From Legionella hackeliae (GTDB taxonomy: Bacteria; Pseudomonadota; Gammaproteobacteria; Legionellales; Legionellaceae): DNA of 64,000 nt. Shown one piece after another: positions 47,188 through 56,237 of the stretch. Each line of letters begins with the position of its first letter. Position 1 is the first letter of the stretch. Position numbers and translations under genes: made by a program. The DNA is taken from assembly GCF_000953655.1 (NCBI RefSeq), contig NZ_LN681225.1:1628001-1692000 (forward strand), written 5' to 3'. A model generated the notes under the pieces. It worked only from the letters and a program-made list of their open reading frames with translations. It ran no database searches and was not told where the DNA came from.

Positions 47188-48633
47188 ATGCATTCTTATG
47201 TTGAAGATAATATTAAGCCTGATTATGATTCAGTGATTATTGATATCGTTAATTATGTGCTTAATACACCTGTTAATAGTGTGGAAGCTTATGAAACTGC
47301 ACGCCTATGTTTAATGGATACATTAGGTTGTGGCATGTTAGCCTTAAACTTCCCAGAGTGTACAAAATTATTAGGTCCTATTGTTCCCGGTGCAACTTTT
47401 CCTGGCGGCGTACGAATTCCTGGGACATCCTATGAGTTAGAGCCAGTACAAGCGGCGTTTAATATTGGCACAATGGTACGATGGCTTGATTTCAATGATA
47501 CTTGGCTTGCAGCAGAGTGGGGGCATCCTTCTGACAATTTAGGAGCGATTTTAGCCGTTGCTGATTATATGAGTCGCCAAAACCAAAAAAATGGTAAAGC
47601 AGCATTTAAAATGCATGATGTACTTACAGCAATGATTAAGGCACATGAAATTCAAGGCTGTTTTGCTTTAGAAAATAGCTTCAACCGTGTTGGTCTAGAC
47701 CACGTGTTTCTAGTGAAGATTGCCAGTGCTGCGGTAGCTGCGCAATTATTAGGTGCTGATAGAGACATGATGTTACGCACTTTGTCTCAAGTGTTTGTCG
47801 ATGGCCAGAGTCTTAGAACTTATAGGCACGCTCCTAATGCTGGTTCACGTAAATCCTGGGCTGCAGGTGATGCTACCTCCCGTGCTGTGCGTCTTGCTCT
47901 AGTTGCCGCTACCGGTGAAATGGGATACCCAAGTGCATTAACGGCTCCTAAATGGGGTTTTTATGATGTTCTGTTTGGTGGAAAATCATTTAAATTTCAA
48001 AGACCTTATGGCAGTTATGTGATGGAAAATGTCCTCTTTAAGCTATCATACCCTGCTGAATTCCATGCACAAACTGCAGTTGAATGTGCTGTAGCCTTGC
48101 ATCCCATAGTGAAAGAGCGCTTAAACGATATTGCGAGTATTGAACTAGTAACGCATGAATCAGCAATTCGTATCATCAGCAAACAGGGTATTCTGCATAA
48201 TCCAGCTGATCGTGATCATTGTTTACAATACATGGTTGCCATTGGATTGCTTCATGGAGACTTGCGTGCTGAACATTACGAAGACATGTGTGCAGCCGAT
48301 CCTCGTGTTGATCAATTGCGCAATAAAATGGTTGTTACAGAAAATAAACAATTCTCTAAAGACTATCTTGATCCGGAAAAACGTTCTATTGCTAATAGCA
48401 TTAAGTTAATCTTTAAGGATGGAACTGAGTCCAGATTGGTCACTGTAGAATATCCTATTGGTCATAAGCGACGCCGTGAGGAAGGAATTCCTGTTCTTCT
48501 TGCAAAATTTAAGCATAATTTGTCGACTCGTTTTGCTCCTGCAAAAGTAGAGGCGATTACTGAGACCATGAATGATACAAATACATTAGCAGCAATGTCT
48601 GTCGTTGATTTTATGAGTATGTGGCACGCTTAA
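47188..48633 (+). CDS. prpD: 2-methylcitrate dehydratase (MmgE/PrpD family)
   Basis: 481 residues. It dehydrates 2-methylcitrate to 2-methylaconitate. MmgE/PrpD features: [36 protein letters not shown] and [17 protein letters not shown] 47188, directly after the prpC stop, is used; the longer in-frame ORF from 47092 lies inside prpC. No acnD or prpF follows, so rehydration to methylisocitrate would rely on an aconitase or on PrpD. The 88-bp repeat array starts about 55 bases after the stop. Confidence 0.93.
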   Translation: MHSYVEDNIKPDYDSVIIDIVNYVLNTPVNSVEAYETARLCLMDTLGCGMLALNFPECTKLLGPIVPGATFPGGVRIPGTSYELEPVQAAFNIGTMVRWLDFNDTWLAAEWGHPSDNLGAILAVADYMSRQNQKNGKAAFKMHDVLTAMIKAHEIQGCFALENSFNRVGLDHVFLVKIASAAVAAQLLGADRDMMLRTLSQVFVDGQSLRTYRHAPNAGSRKSWAAGDATSRAVRLALVAATGEMGYPSALTAPKWGFYDVLFGGKSFKFQRPYGSYVMENVLFKLSYPAEFHAQTAVECAVALHPIVKERLNDIASIELVTHESAIRIISKQGILHNPADRDHCLQYMVAIGLLHGDLRAEHYEDMCAADPRVDQLRNKMVVTENKQFSKDYLDPEKRSIANSIKLIFKDGTESRLVTVEYPIGHKRRREEGIPVLLAKFKHNLSTRFAPAKVEAITETMNDTNTLAAMSVVDFMSMWHA

Positions 48634-48689
48634 ATTCGTAACTATGTGTCGATTTCTTAGTATGCTGACATTCCATCTACAATTCAAAT

Positions 48690-49242
48690 CCCACGGTGCA
48701 TCCCGAAATCCATGGATCCCGTGGATGAACCACGGCAGGTCGGCGTTAGGATTTACAAACTATCCACAGCCCACGTCCCGCGGCTTGTCCGCAAGATCCA
48801 TGGATGCCGTGGTTAAACCACGGCAGGTCGGCGTTAGGATTTACAAACTATCCACAGCCCACGTCCCGCGGCTTGTCCGCAAGATCCATGGATGCCGTGG
48901 TTAAACTACGGCAGGTCGGCGTTAGGATTTACATACTATCCACAGCCCACGTCCCGCGGCTTGTCCGCAAGATCCATGGATGCCGTGGTTAAACCACGGC
49001 AGTTCGGCGTTAGGATTTACATACTATCCACAGCCCACGTCCCGCGGCTTGTCCGCAAGATCCATGGATGCCGTGGTTAAACCACGGCAGTTCGGCGTTA
49101 GGATTTACAAACTATCCACAGCGGCTTGTCCGCAAAATCCCTGGATGCCGTGGCTAAACTACGGCAGGTCGGCGTTAGGATTTACATACTGTCCACAGCC
49201 CACGTCCCGCGGCTTGTCCGCGGGATCCATGGATGCTGTGGA
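48690..49242. repeat. Tandem array of 88-bp palindromic units (REP-like)
   Basis: Six units start at 48710, 48798, 48886, 48974, 49062 and 49139, with a truncated end unit from 49227. The period is exactly 88 except the fifth unit, which is 77 through loss of 11 bases. Each unit has an inverted repeat, CCGTGGTT-A-AACCACGG (mismatched in some copies), and a second GCGG-CTTGT-CCGC hairpin. The last unit has the full CCCGCGG/CCGCGGG stem and flanking TCCACAGC/GCTGTGGA arms. Much richer in GC than its surroundings. Noncoding; origin by amplification of a dispersed palindromic element is inferred. Confidence 0.9.
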
Positions 49243-49287
49243 TACCGTGTTGTACTTGTCAACAGACTATAGTCTGCAGTGTGATTT

Positions 49288-50103
49288 TTAAAATTTTCGT
49301 TTAAGTCCAGCAATAGCAAGTACTTTAGTCGCAATTTCCTCAATGGAATAACGTGTTGAGTTAAGATAGGGAATTTTTTCACGCTTATACATTGCCTCAA
49401 CCTCACTCACTTCAAGGCGGCATTGCTCTGCTGATGCATACTTACTATTCGGGCGGCGTTCTGTACGAATATGCTGAAGTCTTTCAGGATCGATAGTAAG
49501 TCCAAAAAGTTTATGCTTATACGGACGTAGAGAATCAGGTAAATGGAAAAAGGTTAAATCTTCTTCAGTAAAAGGATAATTTGCCGCCAAAACTCCAAAA
49601 TGCAATGCCATATAAATGCAGCTTGGCGTTTTACCACAACGAGAAACACCAATTAAAACGATGTCTGCTTTGTCATAATCGCGTATTTTAATGCCATCAT
49701 CATGTGCTAATGCATAATCCACAGCTTCAATTCGATGATGGTAAGATTGTGAATTGGCTACACCATGGGTTCGACCCACAGTGTAGGAGGACTTTGTGTT
49801 TAATGCTTGCTCCAGCGGACCCAAAAATGTATTAAATAAATCAAAAATACTCGCGTTTACTTGCTTGATAACATTTACAATTTCTGGATTCACTAAGGTT
49901 ATAAATACAAGAGGCTTAATTCCTGTCTCTTCATAACAGCTATTAATACGCTGAACTGCCGCCTCAGCTTTTGCGATAGAGTCGATGTAAGGTATCGTTA
50001 GTTTTTCAAATTCAATATTTTCAAATTGTGTAATTAGACTATTACCAAGATTTTCAGCAGTAATTCCTGTACCATCTGACAGCATAAACACGTGTTGCTT
50101 CAT
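49288..50103 (-). CDS. ppsR: Phosphoenolpyruvate synthase regulatory protein (DUF299)
   Basis: This 271-residue bifunctional kinase/phosphorylase controls PEP synthase by ADP-dependent phosphorylation. Signatures: MLSDGTGITAENLGNSLITQ at the N-terminus, RTHGVANSQSYHHRIEA, the P-loop GVSRCGKTPSCIYMA (near residue 152) and FGLTIDPERLQHIR. Length is normal. A PEP synthase gene is not in the window. Its regulation would tie gluconeogenesis to the pyruvate and propionate genes nearby. Confidence 0.94.
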   Translation of the reverse strand: MKQHVFMLSDGTGITAENLGNSLITQFENIEFEKLTIPYIDSIAKAEAAVQRINSCYEETGIKPLVFITLVNPEIVNVIKQVNASIFDLFNTFLGPLEQALNTKSSYTVGRTHGVANSQSYHHRIEAVDYALAHDDGIKIRDYDKADIVLIGVSRCGKTPSCIYMALHFGVLAANYPFTEEDLTFFHLPDSLRPYKHKLFGLTIDPERLQHIRTERRPNSKYASAEQCRLEVSEVEAMYKREKIPYLNSTRYSIEEIATKVLAIAGLKRKF

Positions 50104-50239
50104 TGTATGCTCATAATAAATAGCGTTTAAAGATTCTAATAGATAAGCGAGTTAGCTTCCAGTGAAGAAATTATAATGGTTGTTCCTGTAGCTTCAAAGC
50201 TTGGAAATTATATAGGCTTCTGTTATGTTGCTTCATAGA

Positions 50240-50293
50240 CTTAAATAATGCGCTATTATTAAGGCGTGAGTTATCTGTCCAAGACAGCTTGGA
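50240..50293. promoter_or_regulatory. Two inverted repeats in a divergent intergenic region
   Basis: The 318-base gap between ppsR and the membrane-protein gene holds CTTAAATAAT (50240-50249) facing ATTATTAAG (50255-50263), and TCCAA (50278-50282) facing TTGGA (50289-50293). They could be operators for either divergent gene. No clear promoter pair is seen; the rest of the gap is plain AT-rich sequence. Confidence 0.3.
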
Positions 50294-50421
50294 TAAAGAT
50301 ATTTTTTTCTAAATAGAATAGGGATGCAAATTGAGTTTAGAATGTACTCATCGCGCTATAGAAAAAACAACTCAAAAAATAAAATCATAGGCTGTCTTAG
50401 TAAATTATCAGGGTAGAGATT

Positions 50422-50877
50422 ATGGAGCATAGTCGTTTCCAACAAAATAGCGCACTGTTTGTTCTGGGGATCATTACCTTAGTACTTAGTATCGTGTTAT
50501 TTGTATTTAGCTTTTACATTGTCCCATTTCTTTTTTGGGACTGGGTCTATGATGTGCCTGAATTTGTTTCCATATGGAGAGAATGGTTAAAAGAAGAATA
50601 TAATTTCACGCAGATGGGTGCTTCCTGGCTTATTTTGTTATTCTTCATTCTACCTGCGTTACTCTGTGGTTTTGTTTCTTATTTTGCATCTAATTACATC
50701 GACAATCGCCTTCTTCATATGCTCCCTCAAAAAATTGAATCTGAAAAGCATGAGGCCGTTAGAAGAGATTTACAAGAAACCCTGATAGGGATTATTAAAA
50801 TATTTGGTGCCATTGTTTTGGTTTTAGTCATTGTGTCAATGATCCAATGGTTACTGTCAATCCCTGCAATTCCTTAA
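50422..50877 (+). CDS. Uncharacterised inner-membrane protein
   Basis: 151 residues with three membrane helices (about 12-42, 68-95 and 116-145), the first two separated by an acidic loop rich in Trp. No family recognised. It is followed 12 bases later by the Sel1-like gene, so the two probably form an operon and may act together at the inner membrane. Confidence 0.75.
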   Translation: MEHSRFQQNSALFVLGIITLVLSIVLFVFSFYIVPFLFWDWVYDVPEFVSIWREWLKEEYNFTQMGASWLILLFFILPALLCGFVSYFASNYIDNRLLHMLPQKIESEKHEAVRRDLQETLIGIIKIFGAIVLVLVIVSMIQWLLSIPAIP

Positions 50878-50889
50878 CAAGGAGTGAAT

Positions 50890-51477
50890 ATGCTTTTTAA
50901 ACGCTACAAAATTAAAAGACTGACAAAAAAGTTAAAGGCCATGCAACAAAACCGCATCCATAATCAGCCTCCTGATGAAGTATTAGCCAAAGAAATTGGT
51001 TATTACCATGAATTAGCCACCATTTATAAAGGTTTAATAGGCCATAAAAAATACCCCTATGCAGCAGATATGGTAGTTGCCTGTCTACGGGGGGCTGGAG
51101 CTCTTGATGATTCTAATGCGCAGTATGAGCTAGCGAAAACACTACTTGATGAAGCAAAATTTAGAGAGCGTTTGCAGCTTGAAGGTCTTTTTGCAAGTCC
51201 TAGTAATGACAGACAAGTAAAACAACTTTACGAAGAAGCTTTGGTTTATTTGGAATCTGCTGAGAAACTTGGACATGTCTTGGCTAAGCGTCTGCACGGT
51301 CTTTGTTACATTAATGGGTGGGGCGTTAGCTCTGATAAAGAAAAAGGATTTGAGCTGGTTGTTGCAAGTATCGAGCAGGAAAATAGCTGGGAGCGCGTTC
51401 CACAAATTTTTGCGAGTATAGGCCTTAATAAACCTGAGTTTTTTGCAGCGATAATGAAACACCGCAAAACATCTTAA
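50890..51477 (+). CDS. Sel1/TPR-like repeat protein
   Basis: About 195 residues. A basic N-terminus is followed by helical sequence. The clearest repeat is GHVLAKRLHGLCYINGWGVS and the following DKEKGFELV, which matches the Sel1 pattern (A..LG..Y..G.GV..D..KA). A second, weaker unit precedes it. Such repeats mediate protein binding. ATG 50890 has AAGGAG five bases upstream; GTG 50884 overlaps that site and is rejected. Partner and function unknown. Confidence 0.75.
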   Translation: MLFKRYKIKRLTKKLKAMQQNRIHNQPPDEVLAKEIGYYHELATIYKGLIGHKKYPYAADMVVACLRGAGALDDSNAQYELAKTLLDEAKFRERLQLEGLFASPSNDRQVKQLYEEALVYLESAEKLGHVLAKRLHGLCYINGWGVSSDKEKGFELVVASIEQENSWERVPQIFASIGLNKPEFFAAIMKHRKTS

Positions 51478-51486
51478 TCTCAAATA

Positions 51487-51523
51487 AATAATATGCTCCG
51501 ACAAAAAGCGGAGCACATTATTT
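51487..51523. terminator. Bidirectional hairpin terminator
   Basis: AATAATATGCTCCG (51487-51500) pairs with CGGAGCACATTATT (51509-51522) with one mismatch across an 8-base loop. It lies between the Sel1-like gene and the convergent amidase. Confidence 0.7.
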
Positions 51524-52944
51524 CAAGCCATTTCACAAACCGCAGGTTTCTTTATAGATTTATTGGTAAGGTTAAACTCTTCTAATACTTTCGCAACCGC
51601 TAAGACGACATGATCTTTCCATAAATTAGAAACAATTTGAACTCCAATCGGCAAACCATTGTGTGAAGTAGAAAAGGGGATAACTGCAGCGGGAGAACCG
51701 CTATTATTAAACGACATAGTATAAGTAAAATCTTTAATCTCATTTAAGCATTGCCCATGTAATTTGGCGGTTGTTGCACAAGGAGGGCAAATGATTACAT
51801 CATACTGGTTTAGGAAATGATAAGTATCCCATCTAAATTTGGCGATTTCAGCAAACCGCTGATTTAATTTAGTCGTTGACAAATGGCATTGTTGTGCATC
51901 TAAATTAAATTGTTTCCTTAGAGGAGATATTTGGTCATCCCTCAGTTTTTTTAAAATATCAGCAACAGTTTCTCCTCCATCGCACAGTGTAAAAAAGGGT
52001 TCCCAGTGAAGTTCAAAGGTTCTTTCAATATTTGGCGGTCTTGCCTCTTCAACAAAAGCTCCTAAATCAGCCAGTGCACTTACAGCACTTAATGTGGCAT
52101 TAACAATATCTTTGTTTGGAGTAACAATACCATTGTCAGTAAAGTAAGCAACTTTAAGCTGACGAATGTCAACTTCTGACGGATTGCGAAGTACTACTGG
52201 AGGAGCGCCTGGATCAAACCCATCCGGTCCACTTAAAACTGAGAGTGCTAAGGTTAAATCATCGACAAATCGAGCCATTGGTCCACAAGTACCAAACGCT
52301 TGTAGACATCCAGCACCTGCACCTGGTAATGAAATACCTGTTATGGGTATTAAACCTTGAGTAGGTTTAAGCCCTGATATTCCACAATAATGTGCTGGTA
52401 CACGAATACTGCCACCACCATCACTCCCTAATCCTAATGGTGATCCATAAGCAGATATAATTGCAGCCTCACCACCAGAACTACCTCCAGAAGAACGTTG
52501 TAAATCATAGGGATTGTTTGTTTGGCCATAGATTAGATTATCAGACTCATAGGCTGTGAGAAGTTCAGGACTATTAGTAAGCCCTAAAATAATTGCCCCT
52601 GCATCTCGAAGCCTGGTGACGCATGTTCCTTCTTGCTCAGGAGTATAACCATCATATAAATGGGAGCCATAGGTGTTTTTATAACCAAAAATATTAATAG
52701 TATCTTTGATAGTAATTGGTAATCCATGCAATGAGCCTAACGTTTCGCCTCGGCTAATCGCCTTGTCAGCTTGTTTTGCAAGCGACAGGGACATTTCCTC
52801 ATCCAGTTCTATAACAGCGTTAAGAGAAGGGTTGACCATCTGAATTTGATCAAGAAAAGCGCGTGTCACTTCTTCCGAGGACACAACTTTCTTCTTAATT
52901 AACTCCACTATTTTATGAGCGGGTTTCTTGATAATGTCCTGCAT
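51523..52944 (-). CDS. Amidase-signature hydrolase
   Basis: This 473-residue enzyme has the Ser-cisSer-Lys triad: the catalytic lysine in GLPITIKDTINIFG (near residue 80) and the serines in QRSSGGSSGGEAAIISAYGS and GLGSDGGGSIRVPA. It is related to GatA and fatty-acid-amide-type hydrolases. It is unlikely to be GatA, as no gatB or gatC is adjacent and the C-terminus differs. Substrate unknown. Monocistronic, convergent to the Sel1-like gene. Confidence 0.9.
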   Translation of the reverse strand: MQDIIKKPAHKIVELIKKKVVSSEEVTRAFLDQIQMVNPSLNAVIELDEEMSLSLAKQADKAISRGETLGSLHGLPITIKDTINIFGYKNTYGSHLYDGYTPEQEGTCVTRLRDAGAIILGLTNSPELLTAYESDNLIYGQTNNPYDLQRSSGGSSGGEAAIISAYGSPLGLGSDGGGSIRVPAHYCGISGLKPTQGLIPITGISLPGAGAGCLQAFGTCGPMARFVDDLTLALSVLSGPDGFDPGAPPVVLRNPSEVDIRQLKVAYFTDNGIVTPNKDIVNATLSAVSALADLGAFVEEARPPNIERTFELHWEPFFTLCDGGETVADILKKLRDDQISPLRKQFNLDAQQCHLSTTKLNQRFAEIAKFRWDTYHFLNQYDVIICPPCATTAKLHGQCLNEIKDFTYTMSFNNSGSPAAVIPFSTSHNGLPIGVQIVSNLWKDHVVLAVAKVLEEFNLTNKSIKKPAVCEMA

Positions 52945-53079
52945 TTCATTTCCCTTTGTTTAGCGAGACATTATTATATCTTAAATAAAAAACTAGGCTT
53001 ATATGATTAGTTGCGGTTAATTGTATTAAAAAACAATAAATAGTAAAATATATGACCATATCGTTACTTTTGGCGTTAA

Positions 53080-54030
53080 ATGATGTTTATATTTAATAAT
53101 TTTCCAAGTCCTAATTTCTTTTCCAAGCAACATTTTCATGTTTCTTATTCATTGTTACCAGCAATTAGAAAGTTAATAACAAATTGTACGCAAACTGACG
53201 CATTAAACGTATTTAGTGTTGCCTGTGGTACTGCTCTGGAAGTATCTACCCTAGAACTAATTGCACGCTCTAAGGGAAGTACTTTTAATTATTTTGGCTG
53301 CGATATTAATAAAAAGGATTTAAGGTTTAGTAATCATCTCTTGAAGCAAAGCGCACCTAATGTTCATCAGAAGTATATTCCTTCTGACATGGCGAGTGCT
53401 CCTCCAAAATCATTGATTTCAGAGGCTAATTGTATTCTTTGGCGACATCCGGAGTTTTTAAGCGATCATTCGGAGGTGCCTAAAACATTGATTCTTGATA
53501 TGTGCCAAATTCTCTGGAATATTTTAAACAATAAAGATGCTCATGCTCCTATCTTAATTACTTGCTATGATCCTCATGAGATGATGCTAGTTTTAGAGCT
53601 TTTTTATCAGTTCTGTGAAGATGATCTGGAATATGGTTTAACTATTGATGACCAAAATGGACGAGCATCCTGGCAAAATCCGATTATTGCTCCCGAAGAT
53701 GCAGATCCTTTATTTAATTTAAATCATCAAGATCAATGTCAATTATTAATTACTCACTGTCGGTCTAAAAACCTTAAAGTTAATCAGGAAGTATTAATTT
53801 CTGCATTAGCAAAGGCCTTTCAAAGTATTTTGCCAAAATTAGAAACTCATCCCGGCGTTCTTGTTAAAAATTTAGAAAAGCCAACTCTCGATGTGTTGAG
53901 AGAGGCTACTACCTACCTAAATAATCAAATCAGAGCGTCGTCTAATCCCTATATTAACCGAGGGGAGCTTTGTTCATTGCTTATGAATGACTATGAGCAA
54001 CCTAACGACGCAACCATATTACTCTATTAA
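53080..54030 (+). CDS. Orphan protein with a SAM-methyltransferase-like N-terminal half
   Basis: 316 residues. VFSVACGTALEVSTLELIA (near 45-63) resembles methyltransferase motif I, and FNYFGCDINKKDLRFSNHLL resembles motif II with an acidic residue after the second strand. No full set of motifs is seen, and the C-terminal 120 residues match nothing I know. It may be a diverged methyltransferase or only similar in fold. Upstream, TTGTAT (53021-53026) and TAAAAT (53044-53049) at 17-base spacing may be its promoter. No ribosome site is visible before the ATG. Confidence 0.65.
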   Translation: MMFIFNNFPSPNFFSKQHFHVSYSLLPAIRKLITNCTQTDALNVFSVACGTALEVSTLELIARSKGSTFNYFGCDINKKDLRFSNHLLKQSAPNVHQKYIPSDMASAPPKSLISEANCILWRHPEFLSDHSEVPKTLILDMCQILWNILNNKDAHAPILITCYDPHEMMLVLELFYQFCEDDLEYGLTIDDQNGRASWQNPIIAPEDADPLFNLNHQDQCQLLITHCRSKNLKVNQEVLISALAKAFQSILPKLETHPGVLVKNLEKPTLDVLREATTYLNNQIRASSNPYINRGELCSLLMNDYEQPNDATILLY

Positions 54031-54034
54031 GAAT

Positions 54035-54238
54035 TTATTGAAAAACTACCTCACCGTTAGGAACATTTATGGGCTCATCAAGGATTTCGGTAAATGCTAC
54101 GGCCACAGCAGCTAGTCCTAAGGTGGCCATAAAACCACCTAAAATTATCAGGCTAATATTGCCCATATCCATCATTGACGAGAGCGATCTTTCTTCTTTT
54201 GTTGAAACATGGACTTTAGCGTTGTTATCTTTGCTCAT
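54035..54238 (-). CDS. Small single-pass membrane protein
   Basis: 67 residues. A hydrophilic N-terminus of about 25 residues is followed by one hydrophobic helix (NISLIILGGFMATLGLAAVA and on) and a short acidic tail. No family recognised. Start context is moderate (GGGT upstream). It converges on the methyltransferase-like gene with 4 bases between stops, and lies upstream of the papain-like effector candidate, 121 bases from that gene's stop. The opposite strand also has an open frame, so the call is tentative. Confidence 0.5.
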   Translation of the reverse strand: MSKDNNAKVHVSTKEERSLSSMMDMGNISLIILGGFMATLGLAAVAVAFTEILDEPINVPNGEVVFQ

Positions 54239-54359
54239 TTTACCCGAAAGTATATTGGGACAAAGATTTGGAAATTATAAATGCTTCATTAATAATTTTT
54301 TCAATAAAAATTAACGTAGTATTAAATTTTCATTATTGATAATTCATTGATTTAAAATT

Positions 54360-55961
54360 TTAACTTGGGGCGTTTGAAGCACGTAAATTATGTTCATGAT
54401 CATATTTATAATTTAACGTGTCTAAACGCTTGGAGAGCTCTAGCACCCATTTCATGACAGAACCTGGCGTCTCAATAAACTTGTATTTGAAGAAATCTTT
54501 AGGTAGATCATCCATATTTTCTAAAGCTGACTTTAACTCTTTGTTTTCACCAATAGCAGCTAACAAACAGCGCTTGACGCTTCTTGCACAATTTTCACCA
54601 AATAATTGATATTTAAGGGGAGCATCATTATTTTCTTTAATGTGCTGCATAATAGCCACTTCATCAATAAAAAAATGCTTGCCACTTTCACTGGTGGGTA
54701 ATGGAATTACATGGTCAGCATTTCTTCCTTCAGTTTGCTCAAACACACTGATTTCGCGCAATAGCCTATCTCGTTCTTCTATACAAATTTTTCTTTTTGC
54801 TCGAACATCATCTTTTTTATCCTGGATTTTTATTAATTTATCTTTTAATGCTTTAACAGTTTCAATATCTTTAGAAATTGTCTCGACTTGTTGAGAGGCT
54901 GAATGTAACCGTGAATCAACGTCTACCATCTTTTCTATTAAGCGTTGATATTTATTAGAGTGAACTCCTTCTATTTCATCAATCATTTGCATTCTGACGA
55001 TAGCTAATTTTGACTCAGCTATTGCATGGTGTGCGCCAGCAAAAGGATCAGGGCTTTGAGAGAGATAGCCCACCTCACGAGTAAGTTCTAAATATTCATC
55101 GCACAGTGAATTAAGAGCGGGATTATGTAATGCTTTTAGCTCAGGTAACAGACCATGGAATTCATTTTTAGTCGTTTCTACTAATTTCTGTACTGCTATA
55201 AGGGCATCGGACATTGCGTCATAATTAATACTGGAAGCATATAATTTCCCATCACCGTCTTCGTAGTTTTTTCGATCATGATACCAATAATGTATCTTTA
55301 CTTTTTTTAATCCTAGTACTTTCTTAGGATCATTAATATTTCCATTGTATTTAACACTTGGATACAGCTCTTGCATCTTTTTTAAACTATTATCTACAGT
55401 CGCCAATTCATTGACTAATGATAAATAATCCAGATCATATTGTTCTGCTTGCTTTTGAAGGGCAGAAGAAAGACGTTCACGATAAGAAACGAAACGGTTC
55501 TCGCTTTTAAAAAATTTACCATGATGGATGAGTGAATTTGGAAACGCAGATTCCGAGACCATATCTTTCAAAATAGAGTCCGCTAAAATGGCATCTATTT
55601 TAGAGCCTGCCTTCAAAATACTTTTACCAAACAGTTTCTTGCCAATCGCTTTAGAAGGCCAAAAACTATTAACAGCGGTAACACCTTCTAATTTTCTTCC
55701 TCGCCGATAGACCGTTTCATCGCCTGATGGGTTATCAACGATACGTGCATAAGTCGGTATAGCGGGTTTTAAAATATCTGATAAATCAGGATCGTTTGAA
55801 ACCTTAGTGAAATTTGCACTATCTTCATACACCGTAGCAGCCATGCTAATATGGCCAACTGCGCCACGTTTCATTGCTATTTTAGCAAGTGTTTTAAAAT
55901 CATTTGAGTATGGATTTGCTTTTCCAGGTTTGCTCGGATTCCAAATATAAATATCTAACAT
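54360..55961 (-). CDS. Effector candidate with permuted papain/LRAT-like H...NC core and central coiled coil
   Basis: 533 residues from ATG 55961. Near the N-terminus, YIWNPSKPGKANPYSND leads to KRGAVGHISMAA with a candidate catalytic His at 37. NSFWPSKAIG follows at about 97. Near the C-terminus, YQLFGENCARSVKRCLLAAI offers Asn-Cys with Cys at 458. Histidine first and NC later is the order in permuted NlpC/P60, LRAT and PPPDE-type folds. About 300 residues of helical coiled-coil sequence separate the two halves. AGAG precedes the ATG; GTG at 55967 is the alternative. A PmrA-like box and TATAAT lie upstream. Activity is inferred, not demonstrated. Confidence 0.75.
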   Translation of the reverse strand: MLDIYIWNPSKPGKANPYSNDFKTLAKIAMKRGAVGHISMAATVYEDSANFTKVSNDPDLSDILKPAIPTYARIVDNPSGDETVYRRGRKLEGVTAVNSFWPSKAIGKKLFGKSILKAGSKIDAILADSILKDMVSESAFPNSLIHHGKFFKSENRFVSYRERLSSALQKQAEQYDLDYLSLVNELATVDNSLKKMQELYPSVKYNGNINDPKKVLGLKKVKIHYWYHDRKNYEDGDGKLYASSINYDAMSDALIAVQKLVETTKNEFHGLLPELKALHNPALNSLCDEYLELTREVGYLSQSPDPFAGAHHAIAESKLAIVRMQMIDEIEGVHSNKYQRLIEKMVDVDSRLHSASQQVETISKDIETVKALKDKLIKIQDKKDDVRAKRKICIEERDRLLREISVFEQTEGRNADHVIPLPTSESGKHFFIDEVAIMQHIKENNDAPLKYQLFGENCARSVKRCLLAAIGENKELKSALENMDDLPKDFFKYKFIETPGSVMKWVLELSKRLDTLNYKYDHEHNLRASNAPS

Positions 55962-56039
55962 GCTCACTCTACGACAATGGAAATGATTTGGGTCTTTATT
56001 GACAATATTTCCATGACCAGAATGATCCCTTGCTCTTTA

Positions 56040-56072
56040 ATTATACGAAGTGTTCCTTAATGTTTTCTTAAG
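56040..56072 (-). promoter_or_regulatory. PmrA-box-like repeat with -10 element
   Basis: On the minus strand CTTAAG-AAAAC-ATTAAG (56072-56056; CTTAAT-GTTTT-CTTAAG on the plus strand) has an 11-base period. Ten bases on is a perfect TATAAT (56045-56040). The start point would be near 56033, about 72 bases before the ATG of the 533-residue gene. The arrangement copies that upstream of the first gene in the window. Confidence 0.6.
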
Positions 56073-56237
56073 TCACAGAAATACAATAGTTGTATAACCT
56101 CTCAAAGTGAGCATGAGCTCGGAAGTGCCTGTAAAGAAACTTGCTTAACCGTATAGAAAAAGGTTAAGCAATGCGTTTAATAAGGACTATTAAATGGGCG
56201 GGCAACAGGACAAGAACAATTTTCGTATTAAAGAAAT

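Noticed and set aside
48690-49242. CRISPR array
   Set aside because: Units of 88 bases follow one another with no variable spacers, and no cas gene is nearby.
48644-49291. Several overlapping plus-strand ORFs of 62-103 codons with a repeated peptide
   Set aside because: They arise from the 88-base repeat, which is not a multiple of three, so the frame shifts from unit to unit. There are no ribosome sites, and the peptide is an artefact of the palindromes.
54069-54314. 81-codon plus-strand ORF opposite the small membrane protein
   Set aside because: No better than its partner in start context and without a convincing hydrophobic pattern. I kept the minus-strand frame at low confidence.
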